Source: CAWDDG01 sp963801065
GTDB lineage: Bacteria; Actinomycetota; Actinomycetes; Jiangellales; Jiangellaceae
DNA length: 64,000 nucleotides
Assembly (NCBI GenBank): GCA_963801065.1
Contig: CAWDDG010000008.1
Span: 124,001-188,000 of the forward strand
Reading direction: 5' to 3'
Shown one piece after another: positions 35,802-43,781 of this stretch; the stretch's first letter is position 1, and each line of letters opens with the position of its first letter. The notes under the pieces are model-generated. The model worked only from the letters and a program-made list of their open reading frames with translations, was not told the DNA's origin and ran no database searches. The translations under genes and the position numbers were made by a program.

Positions 35802-35848
35802 CCGCAAGCCGAGACACCTGCCGACGACAATTCGGAGGGCGCGGGGCC

Positions 35849-35964
35849 CCTTTGCTTTGCACACCTATACGCAGCAGCCACGGTCGCTTCGCCACGAGTC
35901 ATCCATCGTCGAGCAACAACGGGCTGTGAGAAGCGGTGTCGCGTATAGGTGCGCAGAGCAAAGG
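35849..35964. repeat. Long imperfect palindrome between mazG and eno
   Basis: Arms of 24 bases at 35849-35872 and 35941-35964 are inverted repeats with only two mismatches; both contain CACCTATACGC or its complement, and start CCTTTGCT. The 68-base interior holds a further short CAGCC/GGCTG pairing. The architecture (long outer stem, structured interior, 3' of a gene) resembles the elements at 34002 and 41238, but the sequence is different. It accounts for most of the 287-base gap; it may terminate mazG transcription. The eno leader follows. Confidence 0.8.
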
Positions 35965-36088
35965 CCGCGCGAACAGTCCGGCACCGGCCGCACCGCGCAG
36001 GTGAGGCGTTCCCCGGGTCGAGGGTCGGTCGCCGCTAGGCTTGCGGCCGTACCGGACGAGACCTCGAACCCGTAGGAGACGACCCGAC

Positions 36089-37369
36089 GTGGCCACGATC
36101 GAAGCTGTCGGTGCACGGGAGATCCTGGACTCGCGCGGCAACCCCACGGTCGAGGTCGAGGTGGCGCTGGACGATTCGACGATCGCACGCGCCGCCGTCC
36201 CGAGCGGCGCCTCGACCGGCGCGTTCGAGGCCGTCGAACTGCGTGACGGAGACGCCGACCGCTACGGCGGCAAGGGCGTCGAGAAGGCCGTCACCGCCGT
36301 GCTGGACGAGATCGGCCCGGAGCTGCTCGGGTTCGACGCCAGCGAGCAGCGGCTGGTCGACCAGGCACTGCTCGACCTCGACGGCACACCGAACAAGGAG
36401 CGGCTCGGCGCCAACGCCATCCTCGGTGTCTCCCTGGCCGTCGCCAAGGCCGCCGCGGATTGCGCGGAGCTTCCGCTGTTCCGCTACGTCGGCGGGCCCA
36501 ACGCCCACCTGCTCCCGGTGCCGATGCTGAACATCCTCAACGGCGGCGCCCATGCGGATAGCAACGTCGACATCCAGGAGTTCATGGTGGCGCCGATCGG
36601 CGCCGCAACGTTCCGCGAGGCGCTGCGGTGGGGCGCCGAGGTCTATCACGCGCTGAAATCCGTGCTGAAGGAGAAGGGCTATGCGACCGGGCTGGGCGAC
36701 GAGGGCGGGTTCGCTCCCAACCTGCCCAGCAACCGAGACGCCCTCGACCTGATCGGAGTGGCCGTCGACAAGGCCGGCTTCGCGCTCGGAAGCGACATCG
36801 CGCTGGCGCTCGACGTCGCCGCGACGGAGTTCCACGGCGAGGACGGCTACTCGTTCGAGGGCAAGAGCCGGTCTGCTGACGACATGGCTGCCTACTACGG
36901 CGAGCTGGTCTCGGCCTACCCACTGGTGTCCATCGAGGACCCGCTGTCGGAGGACGACTGGTCCGGCTGGACGGCACTGACCGCCTCGCTCGGCGACGAG
37001 ATCCAGATCGTCGGCGACGACCTGTTCGTCACCAACCCCGAGCGACTGCGCCGGGGAATCTCCGAGAGCGCTGCCAACGCGCTCCTGGTCAAGGTCAACC
37101 AGATCGGCACGCTCACCGAGACACTCGATGCGGTCGCGCTGGCGCACCGTTCCGGGTACCGCTGCATGATGAGCCACCGCTCCGGAGAGACTGAGGACAC
37201 GACGATCGCCGATCTCGCGGTCGCGACCGACTGCGGCCAGATGAAGGCGGGCGCTCCTGCCCGCTCCGAGCGCGTGGCGAAGTACAACCAGCTGCTGCGG
37301 ATCGAGGAGGAGCTCGATGATGCAGCGCGGTACGCCGGTGCCGGGGCCTTCCCGAGGTTCACGGCCTGA
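36089..37369 (+). CDS. eno: Enolase (phosphopyruvate hydratase)
   Basis: Glycolytic enzyme converting 2-phosphoglycerate to phosphoenolpyruvate. The 426-residue protein shows the family signatures throughout: AREILDSRGNPTVEVEV at the N-terminus, PSGASTG, NGGAHADSNVDIQEFM, the metal ligands in ALDVAATEF (Asp), SIEDPL (Glu) and VGDDLFVTN (Asp), LLVKVNQIGTLTE with the catalytic Lys, and MMSHRSGETEDTTIADL. GTG 36089 follows TAGGAGACG; the in-frame sequence before it is not conserved. eno, ftsB and the DUF501 gene form a tightly packed core operon. Confidence 0.98.
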   Translation: MATIEAVGAREILDSRGNPTVEVEVALDDSTIARAAVPSGASTGAFEAVELRDGDADRYGGKGVEKAVTAVLDEIGPELLGFDASEQRLVDQALLDLDGTPNKERLGANAILGVSLAVAKAAADCAELPLFRYVGGPNAHLLPVPMLNILNGGAHADSNVDIQEFMVAPIGAATFREALRWGAEVYHALKSVLKEKGYATGLGDEGGFAPNLPSNRDALDLIGVAVDKAGFALGSDIALALDVAATEFHGEDGYSFEGKSRSADDMAAYYGELVSAYPLVSIEDPLSEDDWSGWTALTASLGDEIQIVGDDLFVTNPERLRRGISESAANALLVKVNQIGTLTETLDAVALAHRSGYRCMMSHRSGETEDTTIADLAVATDCGQMKAGAPARSERVAKYNQLLRIEEELDDAARYAGAGAFPRFTA

Positions 37370-37371
37370 CC

Positions 37372-37941
37372 ATGGTCGGAGCTGGCCGCGGTCCCGGCGC
37401 CCGCCCCTCGGGCGCGGCACGGCCGGCCCGGCGGCGGTCGACCAGGCCTGCTCGTCCGGCATCGCGGCCTCAGGCCGGCGCAAGGACATGGGCGACGGGC
37501 GGTCCAGGCCGGCCGGCCGAGACGGTGAGGAGCGGGGGCCCGAGGCGGGGGTCGCTCACCAGTCGTGCCGCCGTGCTGGCCCTGGTGCTCGGTGTGCTCG
37601 CCGTGTCGTACGCGTACCCGCTGCGTGCGTGGTACGACCAGCACAGCCAGCGTGCCGCTCTCGAGCAGGAGGCGGCCGAGCTGCGCACGTCCGTCGCGGA
37701 GCTCGAGACCGAGCTGCGACTTTGGGAGGACCCGGCCTATGTCCGGGCGCGGGCCCGGGAGCGGCTGAACTTCGTGCTCCCGGGCGAGGTCGGCTACGTC
37801 GTCGTCGACGAGTCGGGGGAGGCCAGCGAGCCGGTCGACGGCCCCGCCGGCGTCGCGGTGAGCGGCGACGGCCCCTGGTATTCGCGGCTGTGGGCGTCGG
37901 TCGAGGCCGCCGACGCCGTGCCACCCGAGGGTGCCGGGTGA
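37372..37941 (+). CDS. FtsB/DivIC-family septum formation initiator protein
   Basis: Bitopic cell-division protein of 189 residues: a long basic, Ala/Pro/Gly-rich cytoplasmic N-terminus (about 1-60), a transmembrane helix (AAVLALVLGVLAVSYAYPL, about 66-84), a coiled coil (ALEQEAAELRTSVAELETELRL, about 97-118) and the conserved ending DPAYVRARARERLNFVLPGE. This is the Rv1024-like actinobacterial form that follows eno. It would act in the divisome with FtsQ and FtsL. It starts 2 bases after the eno stop and overlaps the next gene (GTGA). Confidence 0.9.
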   Translation: MVGAGRGPGARPSGAARPARRRSTRPARPASRPQAGARTWATGGPGRPAETVRSGGPRRGSLTSRAAVLALVLGVLAVSYAYPLRAWYDQHSQRAALEQEAAELRTSVAELETELRLWEDPAYVRARARERLNFVLPGEVGYVVVDESGEASEPVDGPAGVAVSGDGPWYSRLWASVEAADAVPPEGAG

Positions 37942-38432
37942 CCAAACCGTCGGCTGCAGACATGGCGGCGGTGTCGGCTCAACTCGGCCGGCCCGTGCGC
38001 GGAGTGCGAGCAGTCGCCCACCGGTGCCCGTGTGGCCTGCCGGACGTCGTCGAGACCGAGCCACGCCTTCCCGATGGAACACCGTTCCCGACCACGTACT
38101 ACCTGACCTGCCCGCGGGCGACGGGCGCCGTGTCGACGCTGGAGTCTCGTGGGCTCATGCAGGAGATGACGGCACGCCTGGCCGACGACACGGACCTGGC
38201 CGAGTCGTACGCATCGGCCCACGACGACTACCTGGCCCGGCGTGAGCGCATCGCGCACGTGCCCGAGATCGCCGGCGTGTCCGCCGGCGGCATGCCGACG
38301 AGGGTGAAGTGCCTGCACGTGTTGGTCGCGCACGCGCTGGCTGCCGGGCCCGGGGTCAACGCTTTGGGCGACGAGGCCCTCGACGCGCTGCCGGACTGGT
38401 GGGCCGCCGGCCGTTGTGTGGATCCTCGGTGA
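37938..38432 (+). CDS. DUF501 domain-containing protein
   Basis: 164 residues; conserved actinobacterial family of unknown function (Rv1025-like). Typical landmarks are RGVRAVAHRCPCGLPDVVETEPRL with two Cys, PFPTTYYLTCPRA, ISTLE-like VSTLESRGLM and the ending GGMPTRVKCLHVLVAHALAAGPGVNALGDEAL. The HRCPCG and TCP cysteines plus the C-terminal KCLH could bind a metal. GTG 37938 overlaps the ftsB stop. Its own stop overlaps the start of a ppx stump. Confidence 0.93.
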   Translation: MTKPSAADMAAVSAQLGRPVRGVRAVAHRCPCGLPDVVETEPRLPDGTPFPTTYYLTCPRATGAVSTLESRGLMQEMTARLADDTDLAESYASAHDDYLARRERIAHVPEIAGVSAGGMPTRVKCLHVLVAHALAAGPGVNALGDEALDALPDWWAAGRCVDPR

Positions 38433-38524
38433 CGCGGGTCGCGGCGATCGACTGTTGCACGACCTCGCTGCGGCTACTGGTCGCGGACACGGATGGCGAG
38501 CCGGTACGTCGACATCACGGGTGA
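38429..38524 (+). pseudogene. Exopolyphosphatase (Ppx/GppA) stump, first 31 codons only
   Basis: GTG 38429 overlaps the DUF501 stop (GTGA), exactly where actinobacterial ppx begins. VTRVAAIDCCTTSLRLLVADTDGEP matches the start of Ppx/GppA proteins, normally AAIDCGTNSIRLL, so even the phosphate-binding Gly and Asn have changed. The frame stops at 38524 and nothing further of the roughly 300-residue enzyme is found. The stump shows that ppx was lost from its ancestral place and the following membrane protein/udg/ndh block now abuts it. Confidence 0.75.
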
Positions 38525-38552
38525 GGCGTGGTCTCCTGCCGGTGTGGGTGCC

Positions 38553-38966
38553 GTGAGCAGGGGCGTGGCGTCGCGGTGGGCTGTCGGCTCTCTCGCCTGG
38601 ACGGTCGTGGTGTCGGTGACGCTGATGGTCGTGCCCACCGGAATGACGCAGACGGAGACGGCCGAGTCCGGTCCGGAAGACGCACTCGGCGGCGCCGAGA
38701 TCACGACTCGACACGTGTCGTTGCTGGAGAGCGATGGTCTTTCGGTGCTGCCGGTCCTGCTGTTCCCGATCGCGTTGCCGGCGTTGGCGCTGCTCGCCGG
38801 TCCATCTCGACGCGGTGTGGTGATCGGGCTCAGCGCCGTCTATCTCCTGCTCGCATTCCTCGCCGGCTTCAGCGTCGGCATGTTCTACCTGCCTGGCGCC
38901 CTCGCGTTGCTCGTGGCGGGTTTGGTCGGCCGGAGCGCCGAGTCCACCCAGACGGGACCGCGATGA
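38553..38966 (+). CDS. Small integral membrane protein, unknown function
   Basis: About 137 residues from GTG 38553 (an ATG at 38493 in the ppx stump is an alternative). Hydrophobic segments: AVGSLAWTVVVSVTLMVV near the N-terminus, then LPVLLFPIALPALALLAG, VVIGLSAVYLLLAFLAG and FYLPGALALLVAGLVG. A polar loop of about 40 residues separates the first and second helix. I recognise no family. The stop overlaps the next gene (ATGA at 38963-38966), so the two are likely coupled. Confidence 0.55.
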   Translation: MSRGVASRWAVGSLAWTVVVSVTLMVVPTGMTQTETAESGPEDALGGAEITTRHVSLLESDGLSVLPVLLFPIALPALALLAGPSRRGVVIGLSAVYLLLAFLAGFSVGMFYLPGALALLVAGLVGRSAESTQTGPR

Positions 38967-39817
38967 CGGAGGTGCCGGGGAAAGGGGAGAGGCTGCCCCA
39001 TCCCCTGACAGGCTGGTCGTACCCGAGCCCGGTTCCTCCCGGCACCGGATGGCCAGACGACGTGGCATCGCCGACGACCCCGGTCGCGCACAACCCCACC
39101 GAGGTCGCCCTTATGGCGGCCGGGTCCGGGCTGGCCGAGCTCACCGCCCGGTCCTCCGTCTGCCGAGCCTGCCCCAGGATGGTCGCCTGGCGGGAGAACG
39201 TGGCTGCCACGAGGCGGCGGGCCTTCGCGAACCAGCCCTACTGGGGTCGCCCGGCGCCGGGCTGGGGTGACCCGTCGCCGCGAGTGCTGGTTCTGGGCCT
39301 GGCTCCGGCCGCTCACGGCGCCAACCGCACCGGACGGGTCTTCACCGGCGACCGGAGCGGCGACTGGCTTTACGCGGCCGTGCACCGGGCCGGGCTGGCG
39401 ACGCAGCCGACCTCGACTCACGCCGGCGACGGCCTGCGCCTCGTCGGTGTCCGCGTCGTCGCAGCCGTCCGATGCGCCCCGCCGGATAACAAGCCGACCC
39501 CGGCCGAGCGGGACACGTGCGCCGCCTGGCTGGACCGCGAGGTGACGCTCGTGCTCGCCACGTTGCGCTGCGTGGTCGCGCTGGGCTCGTTCGCCTGGGA
39601 CGCGGCCTTGGGGACGCTCGCCCGCAACGGCTTCCTCATGGCACGGCCGCGACCGCGCTTCGCCCACGGGACGGAGGCGGTGCTCGAGGGCGACTCGGGC
39701 ACGGTGCGGCTGCTGGGCTGCTACCACCCGAGCCAGCAGAACACGTTCACCGGCAAGCTGACCGAGGCAATGCTGGACGATGTGATCGGACATGCAGCCG
39801 CCATCCAGGCGGAGTAA
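38963..39817 (+). CDS. Uracil-DNA glycosylase family 5 (UdgB-like, Fe-S)
   Basis: Base-excision repair enzyme removing uracil and other deaminated bases. 284 residues from ATG 38963. The iron-sulfur ligands fit CRACPRM (Cys67, Cys70) with Cys171 and Cys186 further on. Active-site motif 1 is LGLAPAAHGANRTGRVFTGD, with GLAPAAHG typical of family 5 rather than GEAPG of family 4; the C-terminal motif is CYHPSQQNTFTGKLT. It follows a membrane protein gene with a 4-base overlap, and precedes the Rex-controlled ndh gene by 99 bases. Confidence 0.9.
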   Translation: MTEVPGKGERLPHPLTGWSYPSPVPPGTGWPDDVASPTTPVAHNPTEVALMAAGSGLAELTARSSVCRACPRMVAWRENVAATRRRAFANQPYWGRPAPGWGDPSPRVLVLGLAPAAHGANRTGRVFTGDRSGDWLYAAVHRAGLATQPTSTHAGDGLRLVGVRVVAAVRCAPPDNKPTPAERDTCAAWLDREVTLVLATLRCVVALGSFAWDAALGTLARNGFLMARPRPRFAHGTEAVLEGDSGTVRLLGCYHPSQQNTFTGKLTEAMLDDVIGHAAAIQAE

Positions 39818-39880
39818 GAAGTCCGACAGAGCCATGGGTGTCGTCCCTCATAGCTGGTGGTGAGAGCGCTGGGGCTATGC

Positions 39881-39898
39881 TTGTGAATTCGTTCACAA
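39881..39898. promoter_or_regulatory. Rex redox-repressor operator
   Basis: TTGTGAAttcgTTCACAA is a perfect 7-base inverted repeat with a 4-base spacer and agrees exactly with the actinobacterial Rex operator pattern. Rex is an NAD+/NADH-sensing repressor known to control ndh and cytochrome bd genes. The site is 18 bases upstream of the ndh start and covers the likely -35 position. No rex gene is in the window. Confidence 0.85.
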
Positions 39899-39904
39899 GG
39901 ATAC

Positions 39905-39910
39905 TAGGCT
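39905..39910 (+). promoter_or_regulatory. -10 element for a probably leaderless ndh transcript
   Basis: TAGGCT fits the TANNNT -10 consensus of actinobacterial main sigma factors and lies 6 bases before the GTG at 39917, so transcription probably starts at or next to the start codon. No ribosome binding site is present. The -35 position falls inside the Rex operator, so Rex binding would block polymerase. Confidence 0.6.
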
Positions 39911-39916
39911 GGGGCT

Positions 39917-41245
39917 GTGACCGATGAGCGCGTCCCCAGGGTCCTGATCGTCGGCGGCGGGTACGTCGGCATGTACACGGCGCTGCGGCTGCAGAAGAAG
40001 CTGCGGTGGAGCACGATGCGGATCACGGTCGTCGACCCGCGTTCGTACATGACCTACCAGCCGTTCCTGCCCGAGGCCGCGGCCGGCTCGCTCGAGCCTC
40101 GGCATGTAGTGGTGCCGCTGCGGCGGGTCCTGCGTCAAAGCCAGGTCATCACCGGCGAGGTGACCCAGATCCGGCATGCTGACCGGGTCGCCCGCATCGA
40201 GCCTCGGGTCGGCGAACCGTACGACCTCTCGTACAACGTCCTGGTGGTCGCTCTCGGATCGGTGGCCAGGACGTTGCCAATCCCGGGCCTGGCCGATCAG
40301 GGCATCGGCTTCAAGCAGGTCGAGGAGGCCATCGCGCTGCGGAACCACGTCCTCGATCGACTGGACGTCGCGGCATCGACGGCGGACGAAGACGTGCGCC
40401 GCCGTGCTCTGAGCTTCGTCGTCGTGGGCGGCGGATACGCGGGCGTCGAGGCGCTCGCCGAGTTGCAGGACATGGCCAAGGACGCGCTGCGGTACTACCC
40501 GTACCTCGAGCCGCACCACATGCGCTGGGTGCTCGTCGAGGCGACCGGCCGGATCCTGCCGGAGGTGGGTCCGGACATGGGCGTGTACACGGTCGAGGAG
40601 CTGCGCCGCCACGGCATCGAGGTGCGGCTCGAGACCCGGCTGGAGTCGTGCGTGGACGGGCACGTGGTGCTCGACGACGGCACCGAGTTCGATGCTGACA
40701 CGCTCATCTGGACCGCCGGCGTGAAGGCGCATCCGCTTCTGGCCGCCACCGACCTCCCACTGGACGAGAAGGGTCGGCTTCGCTGCCGCGCCGACCTTCG
40801 GGTCGAAGGCGTCGAGGACGCCTGGGGTGCGGGCGACTGCGCCGCTGTGCCCGACCTGACGTCCGACGTGCCTGGCGCCACGACGGGTCCCAATGCCCAG
40901 CACGCCGTCCGGCAGGCGAAGCTGCTCGGTGACAACATCGCCGCGGTGCTGCGCGGCCGCGAGCCCAAGAACTACGTCCACAAGTACGTCGGGTCGGTCG
41001 CGAGCCTGGGGCTGCACGAGGGCGTCGCGGAGGTCTACGGCGTCAAGGTCAAGGGCTTCCCGGCCTGGTTCATGCACCGGACCTACCACGTGAGCCGGAT
41101 GCCGACGCTCAATCGCAAGGTCCGGATCGTGCTGGACTGGACGCTGGCGCTCTTCTTCCGCCGCGAGGCCGTCTCGCTGGGGCGCATCCACGTACCCCGC
41201 GACGAGTTCCGCCGCGCCGCCGTCCCCCCGCCCGCTCCCAAATGA
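39917..41245 (+). CDS. ndh: Type II NADH dehydrogenase (NDH-2)
   Basis: Single-subunit, non-proton-pumping NADH:quinone oxidoreductase on the inner membrane face. The 442-residue protein has the FAD-binding Rossmann motif VLIVGGGYVGMYTALRLQ at the N-terminus, SYMTYQPFLPEAAAGSLEPRH, a second nucleotide-binding motif SFVVVGGGYAGVEALAEL (NADH, about residue 170), TLIWTAGVKA and GAGDCAAVPD (FAD contact). The C-terminal RTYHVSRMPTLNRKVRIVLDWTLALFF is the amphipathic/membrane-binding segment. Expression is probably Rex-controlled. The TGA stop is supplied by the palindromic element at 41238. Confidence 0.95.
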   Translation: MTDERVPRVLIVGGGYVGMYTALRLQKKLRWSTMRITVVDPRSYMTYQPFLPEAAAGSLEPRHVVVPLRRVLRQSQVITGEVTQIRHADRVARIEPRVGEPYDLSYNVLVVALGSVARTLPIPGLADQGIGFKQVEEAIALRNHVLDRLDVAASTADEDVRRRALSFVVVGGGYAGVEALAELQDMAKDALRYYPYLEPHHMRWVLVEATGRILPEVGPDMGVYTVEELRRHGIEVRLETRLESCVDGHVVLDDGTEFDADTLIWTAGVKAHPLLAATDLPLDEKGRLRCRADLRVEGVEDAWGAGDCAAVPDLTSDVPGATTGPNAQHAVRQAKLLGDNIAAVLRGREPKNYVHKYVGSVASLGLHEGVAEVYGVKVKGFPAWFMHRTYHVSRMPTLNRKVRIVLDWTLALFFRREAVSLGRIHVPRDEFRRAAVPPPAPK

Positions 41246-41329
41246 TCACGTTAAGTGGGTGTCTTAGGCCGTTACCAGGGTCCGAGACCTGGTAACGGAC
41301 CAACAGGCCCACTTAACGTGATCATTTGG
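41238..41329. repeat. Nested palindromic element, copy 2
   Basis: Second copy of the 34002 element. The 22-base outer arms, including AAATGATCACGTTAAGTGGG, are the same, while the interior differs at seven positions. The inner stem CCGTTACCAGG (41269-41279)/CCTGGTAACGG (41288-41298) is fully complementary. The TGA in AAATGATC ends the ndh gene. It separates ndh from the following fatty-acid gene and may terminate transcription. Confidence 0.9.
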
Positions 41330-41391
41330 AGACCGCAGCGGCAGACTACGCTGGCCGCTGGGGTGCTTCCGACGGGAGGGAGGCCGGGCCG

Positions 41392-42693
41392 GTGAAGAAG
41401 GCGAAGGCGCGCAGCGGTGCTGCTGACCGGGTGGCGTTGGTCCTCGAACGACTGCTCGGGGCGCCGGTGCCGCTCCGGATCCGGGCCTGGGACGGCACCC
41501 AGGCCGGGGCGGCCGACGGGCCCACGCTCGTCGTCCGGTCGAGACGGGCGTTGCGGCGGATTCTGTGGCGTCCCGACGAGGTCGGGCTGGGCCGCGCCTG
41601 GGTCGCCGGAGAGATCGACCTCGAGGGCGATCTCGAGGACGCGCTGTCCCGGCTCGAGATGATCGGCCGAGATCTCGCTGTCCGCCGCCATCTCAGTCCG
41701 ACCGAGCTCGCCGAGGTTCTCCGCGCGGCCGTGATGCTGGGTGCCATCGGTCCGCAGCCGAAACCTCCGCCCGAGGAGATCGCGCTCACCGGCGAAAAGC
41801 ACTCGAAGAGCCGGGACCGGGCAGCGGTCAGTCACCATTACGACGTCGGCAACGAGTTCTACGAGATCGTGCTCGGCCCCTCGATGGTCTACTCGTGCGC
41901 CTACTGGGCTCGCCCCGACGATCCCGGGTACTCGCTGGACGACGCCCAGCGCGACAAACTCGAGCTCATCTGCCGCAAGCTCGGCCTCCAACCGGGCATG
42001 CGCCTGCTCGACGTCGGCTGTGGCTGGGGTGCGCTGGTCATCCACGCCGCCCGCGAGTACGGCGTCGACGCGGTGGGCATCACGTTGTCGCAGGAGCAGG
42101 CTGAATACGCCCGCAAGCGGGTGTTCGAGGCGGGCCTCTCGGAGCAGGTCGACATCCGCGTCCAGGACTGGCGCGATCTGACGGACGACCCGTTCGACGC
42201 CGTCGCGAGCATCGGCATGGCCGAGCACCTGGGGGCCGAGCGCTGGAGCGAGTACGCCCGTATCCTGCACGACCTTTTGGTTCCGGGCGGGCGGCTGCTC
42301 AACCACCAGATCGTCCGCCGGCCCGGCCATGGTCGCGCCGGGAGGTCGTTCATCGACGCGTACGTTTTCCCCGACGGCGAGCTGCTGCAGATCGGCGACG
42401 TCGTCAACGCCATCGAGGCCGGCGACCTCGAGGTGCGCGACGTCGAGAGCCTGCGAGAGCACTACGCCCGAACATTGCGCAGCTGGGTGGCGAACCTCGA
42501 GGCCGGCTGGGACCGGGCGGTCGAGTTCGCCGGCCTCGGCCGGGCCCGGGTGTGGCGGCTCTACATGACCGGTTCGGCGCTGTCCTTCGATGTCGGCCGG
42601 ATCGGGGTGGCCCAGGTGCTGGCCGTGCGCCGGCACGGCGCCGGTGCCAGCGGCTTCCCGGCCACGCGCACGGCCTGGCTCGGGGTCACGTGA
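41392..42693 (+). CDS. Cyclopropane-fatty-acyl-phospholipid synthase-like methyltransferase
   Basis: 433 residues; SAM-dependent methyltransferase acting on membrane phospholipid acyl chains. The N-terminal domain (about 1-120) is the lipid-binding part seen in Cfa proteins (RAWVAGEIDLEGDLEDALSRL). SRDRAAVSHHYDVGNEFYEIVLGPSMVYSCAYWA is the canonical Cfa signature, followed by the SAM motif GMRLLDVGCGWGALV and VASIGMAEHLGAERW. GTG 41392 is preceded by GGGAGGGAGG; in-frame sequence further upstream lies in the palindrome. It overlaps the ACT-protein gene by 4 bases. Methyl-branch formers such as tuberculostearic enzymes have similar sequences, so the exact product is open. Confidence 0.9.
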   Translation: MKKAKARSGAADRVALVLERLLGAPVPLRIRAWDGTQAGAADGPTLVVRSRRALRRILWRPDEVGLGRAWVAGEIDLEGDLEDALSRLEMIGRDLAVRRHLSPTELAEVLRAAVMLGAIGPQPKPPPEEIALTGEKHSKSRDRAAVSHHYDVGNEFYEIVLGPSMVYSCAYWARPDDPGYSLDDAQRDKLELICRKLGLQPGMRLLDVGCGWGALVIHAAREYGVDAVGITLSQEQAEYARKRVFEAGLSEQVDIRVQDWRDLTDDPFDAVASIGMAEHLGAERWSEYARILHDLLVPGGRLLNHQIVRRPGHGRAGRSFIDAYVFPDGELLQIGDVVNAIEAGDLEVRDVESLREHYARTLRSWVANLEAGWDRAVEFAGLGRARVWRLYMTGSALSFDVGRIGVAQVLAVRRHGAGASGFPATRTAWLGVT

Positions 42694-43208
42694 GCCTGCT
42701 CGCCGTCACGGTCATCGGGCACGATCGCCCCGGCATCATCGCCGACGTCACGGCGGGACTCGCCGGCCTTGGGCTCAACCTCGAGGACTCCACCATGACG
42801 TTGCTGCGGGGCCACTTCGCGATGACGCTCGTCTGCGCGGGCGACCCGTCGGCGGGAGACGTCGAGCGGGCACTGTCGCCTCTGACCGGCGACGGCTCGT
42901 TGCTGGTGTCGGTCCGAGCCGTGCCGGCCGAGCTGAGCCCGGAGCCGACCGGCACGCCGTACGTCCTCACCGTCCACGGTGGCGACCGGCCGGGCATCGT
43001 GTCGGCCGTGACGCGCGTCCTTGCCGATGCGGGCGGCAACATCACCGACCTGACGACGAGGCTGACCGGCGACCTATACCTCCTGGTCGCCGAGGTCGAC
43101 CTGCCCGACGCCGTCGACGAGGAGGCGCTTGCCGGCCGGCTTGCCGCGACCGGGCGCGATCTCGGCGTCGGCGTCACCTTGCGGCGGCAGGAGACCGACG
43201 TCCTGTGA
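42690..43208 (+). CDS. Tandem ACT-domain protein (GcvR-like)
   Basis: 172 residues made of two ACT domains: LLAVTVIGHDRPGIIADVTAGLAGLGLNLEDSTMT (first) and YVLTVHGGDRPGIVSAVTRVLADAGGNITDLTTR (second, about residues 90-125). The HDRPGI/GDRPGI loops are the small-molecule (amino acid) binding turns. Stand-alone ACT pairs are allosteric sensors, e.g. GcvR, which restrains the glycine-cleavage regulator. The partner is unknown. It is coupled to both neighbours by GTGA overlaps (42690-42693 and 43205-43208). Confidence 0.85.
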   Translation: MSLLAVTVIGHDRPGIIADVTAGLAGLGLNLEDSTMTLLRGHFAMTLVCAGDPSAGDVERALSPLTGDGSLLVSVRAVPAELSPEPTGTPYVLTVHGGDRPGIVSAVTRVLADAGGNITDLTTRLTGDLYLLVAEVDLPDAVDEEALAGRLAATGRDLGVGVTLRRQETDVL

Positions 43209-43750
43209 CGTTGCACGATTGGACCGAGCACGACCTCGGCGTGCCCGGCCGGGTGCTGCCGGTGGTGCGGGCGCCGCACCCACTGCTCGCCGCTGTGTCC
43301 GACCGGGTCGACGCCACGGACCCCAAGATCGTCCAGCTCGCGGCCGATCTGGTCGCGACGATGAGGGTCTCGCCCGGATGTGTCGGCCTCGCCGCTGCCC
43401 AGGTCGGTGTCGGCGCGCACGTGTTCTGCGTCGACGTGAACGGGCACGCGAAGGCCAGGACCATTCACGGCACGTTCGTCCTGTGCAACGCCGGGGTTGC
43501 GGAGGCGACACGGAACGAGAATGCGCGCGAGGGCTGCATGTCGGTGCCCGACCTCACCGGCGACGTCAAGCGTGCGTCGCGGCTCGCCGTCGTCGGCGAG
43601 CTGCCGGGCTCGGGAGAGCGGGTCGTCGTCGAGACCGATGCCTTCGAGGCCCGCGCCGTGCAGCACGAGATCGACCACTGCGAGGGCATGCTCTTCCTCG
43701 ATCGGGTGGCGGGCGCACACGCCGTGTACCAGCGTCGTACCTACCTGTGA
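43205..43750 (+). CDS. def: Peptide deformylase
   Basis: Removes the N-formyl group from nascent proteins. The three active-site motifs are present: GLAAAQ (residues 61-66; GxGLAxxQ class), EGCMS (109-113; EGCLS class, metal ligand Cys111) and QHEIDH (153-158; ligands His154 and His158, catalytic Glu155). The sequence between motifs 1 and 2, FVLCNAGVAEATRNENARE, departs from the common NP-containing strand, so this is probably a divergent or secondary deformylase. Length is 181 residues. GTG 43205 overlaps the ACT gene. The tRNA follows 31 bases downstream. Confidence 0.93.
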   Translation: MTLHDWTEHDLGVPGRVLPVVRAPHPLLAAVSDRVDATDPKIVQLAADLVATMRVSPGCVGLAAAQVGVGAHVFCVDVNGHAKARTIHGTFVLCNAGVAEATRNENAREGCMSVPDLTGDVKRASRLAVVGELPGSGERVVVETDAFEARAVQHEIDHCEGMLFLDRVAGAHAVYQRRTYL

Positions 43751-43765
43751 CCAGGGCAAACCCCG

Positions 43766-43771
43766 TACCCT
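43766..43771 (+). promoter_or_regulatory. -10 candidate of the tRNA gene
   Basis: TACCCT matches TANNNT and is 10 bases before the mature tRNA 5' end, inside the 31-base gap after def. A weak -35 overlaps the def 3' end. Read-through from def is equally possible. Confidence 0.35.
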
Positions 43772-43781
43772 GACGCCGCGG

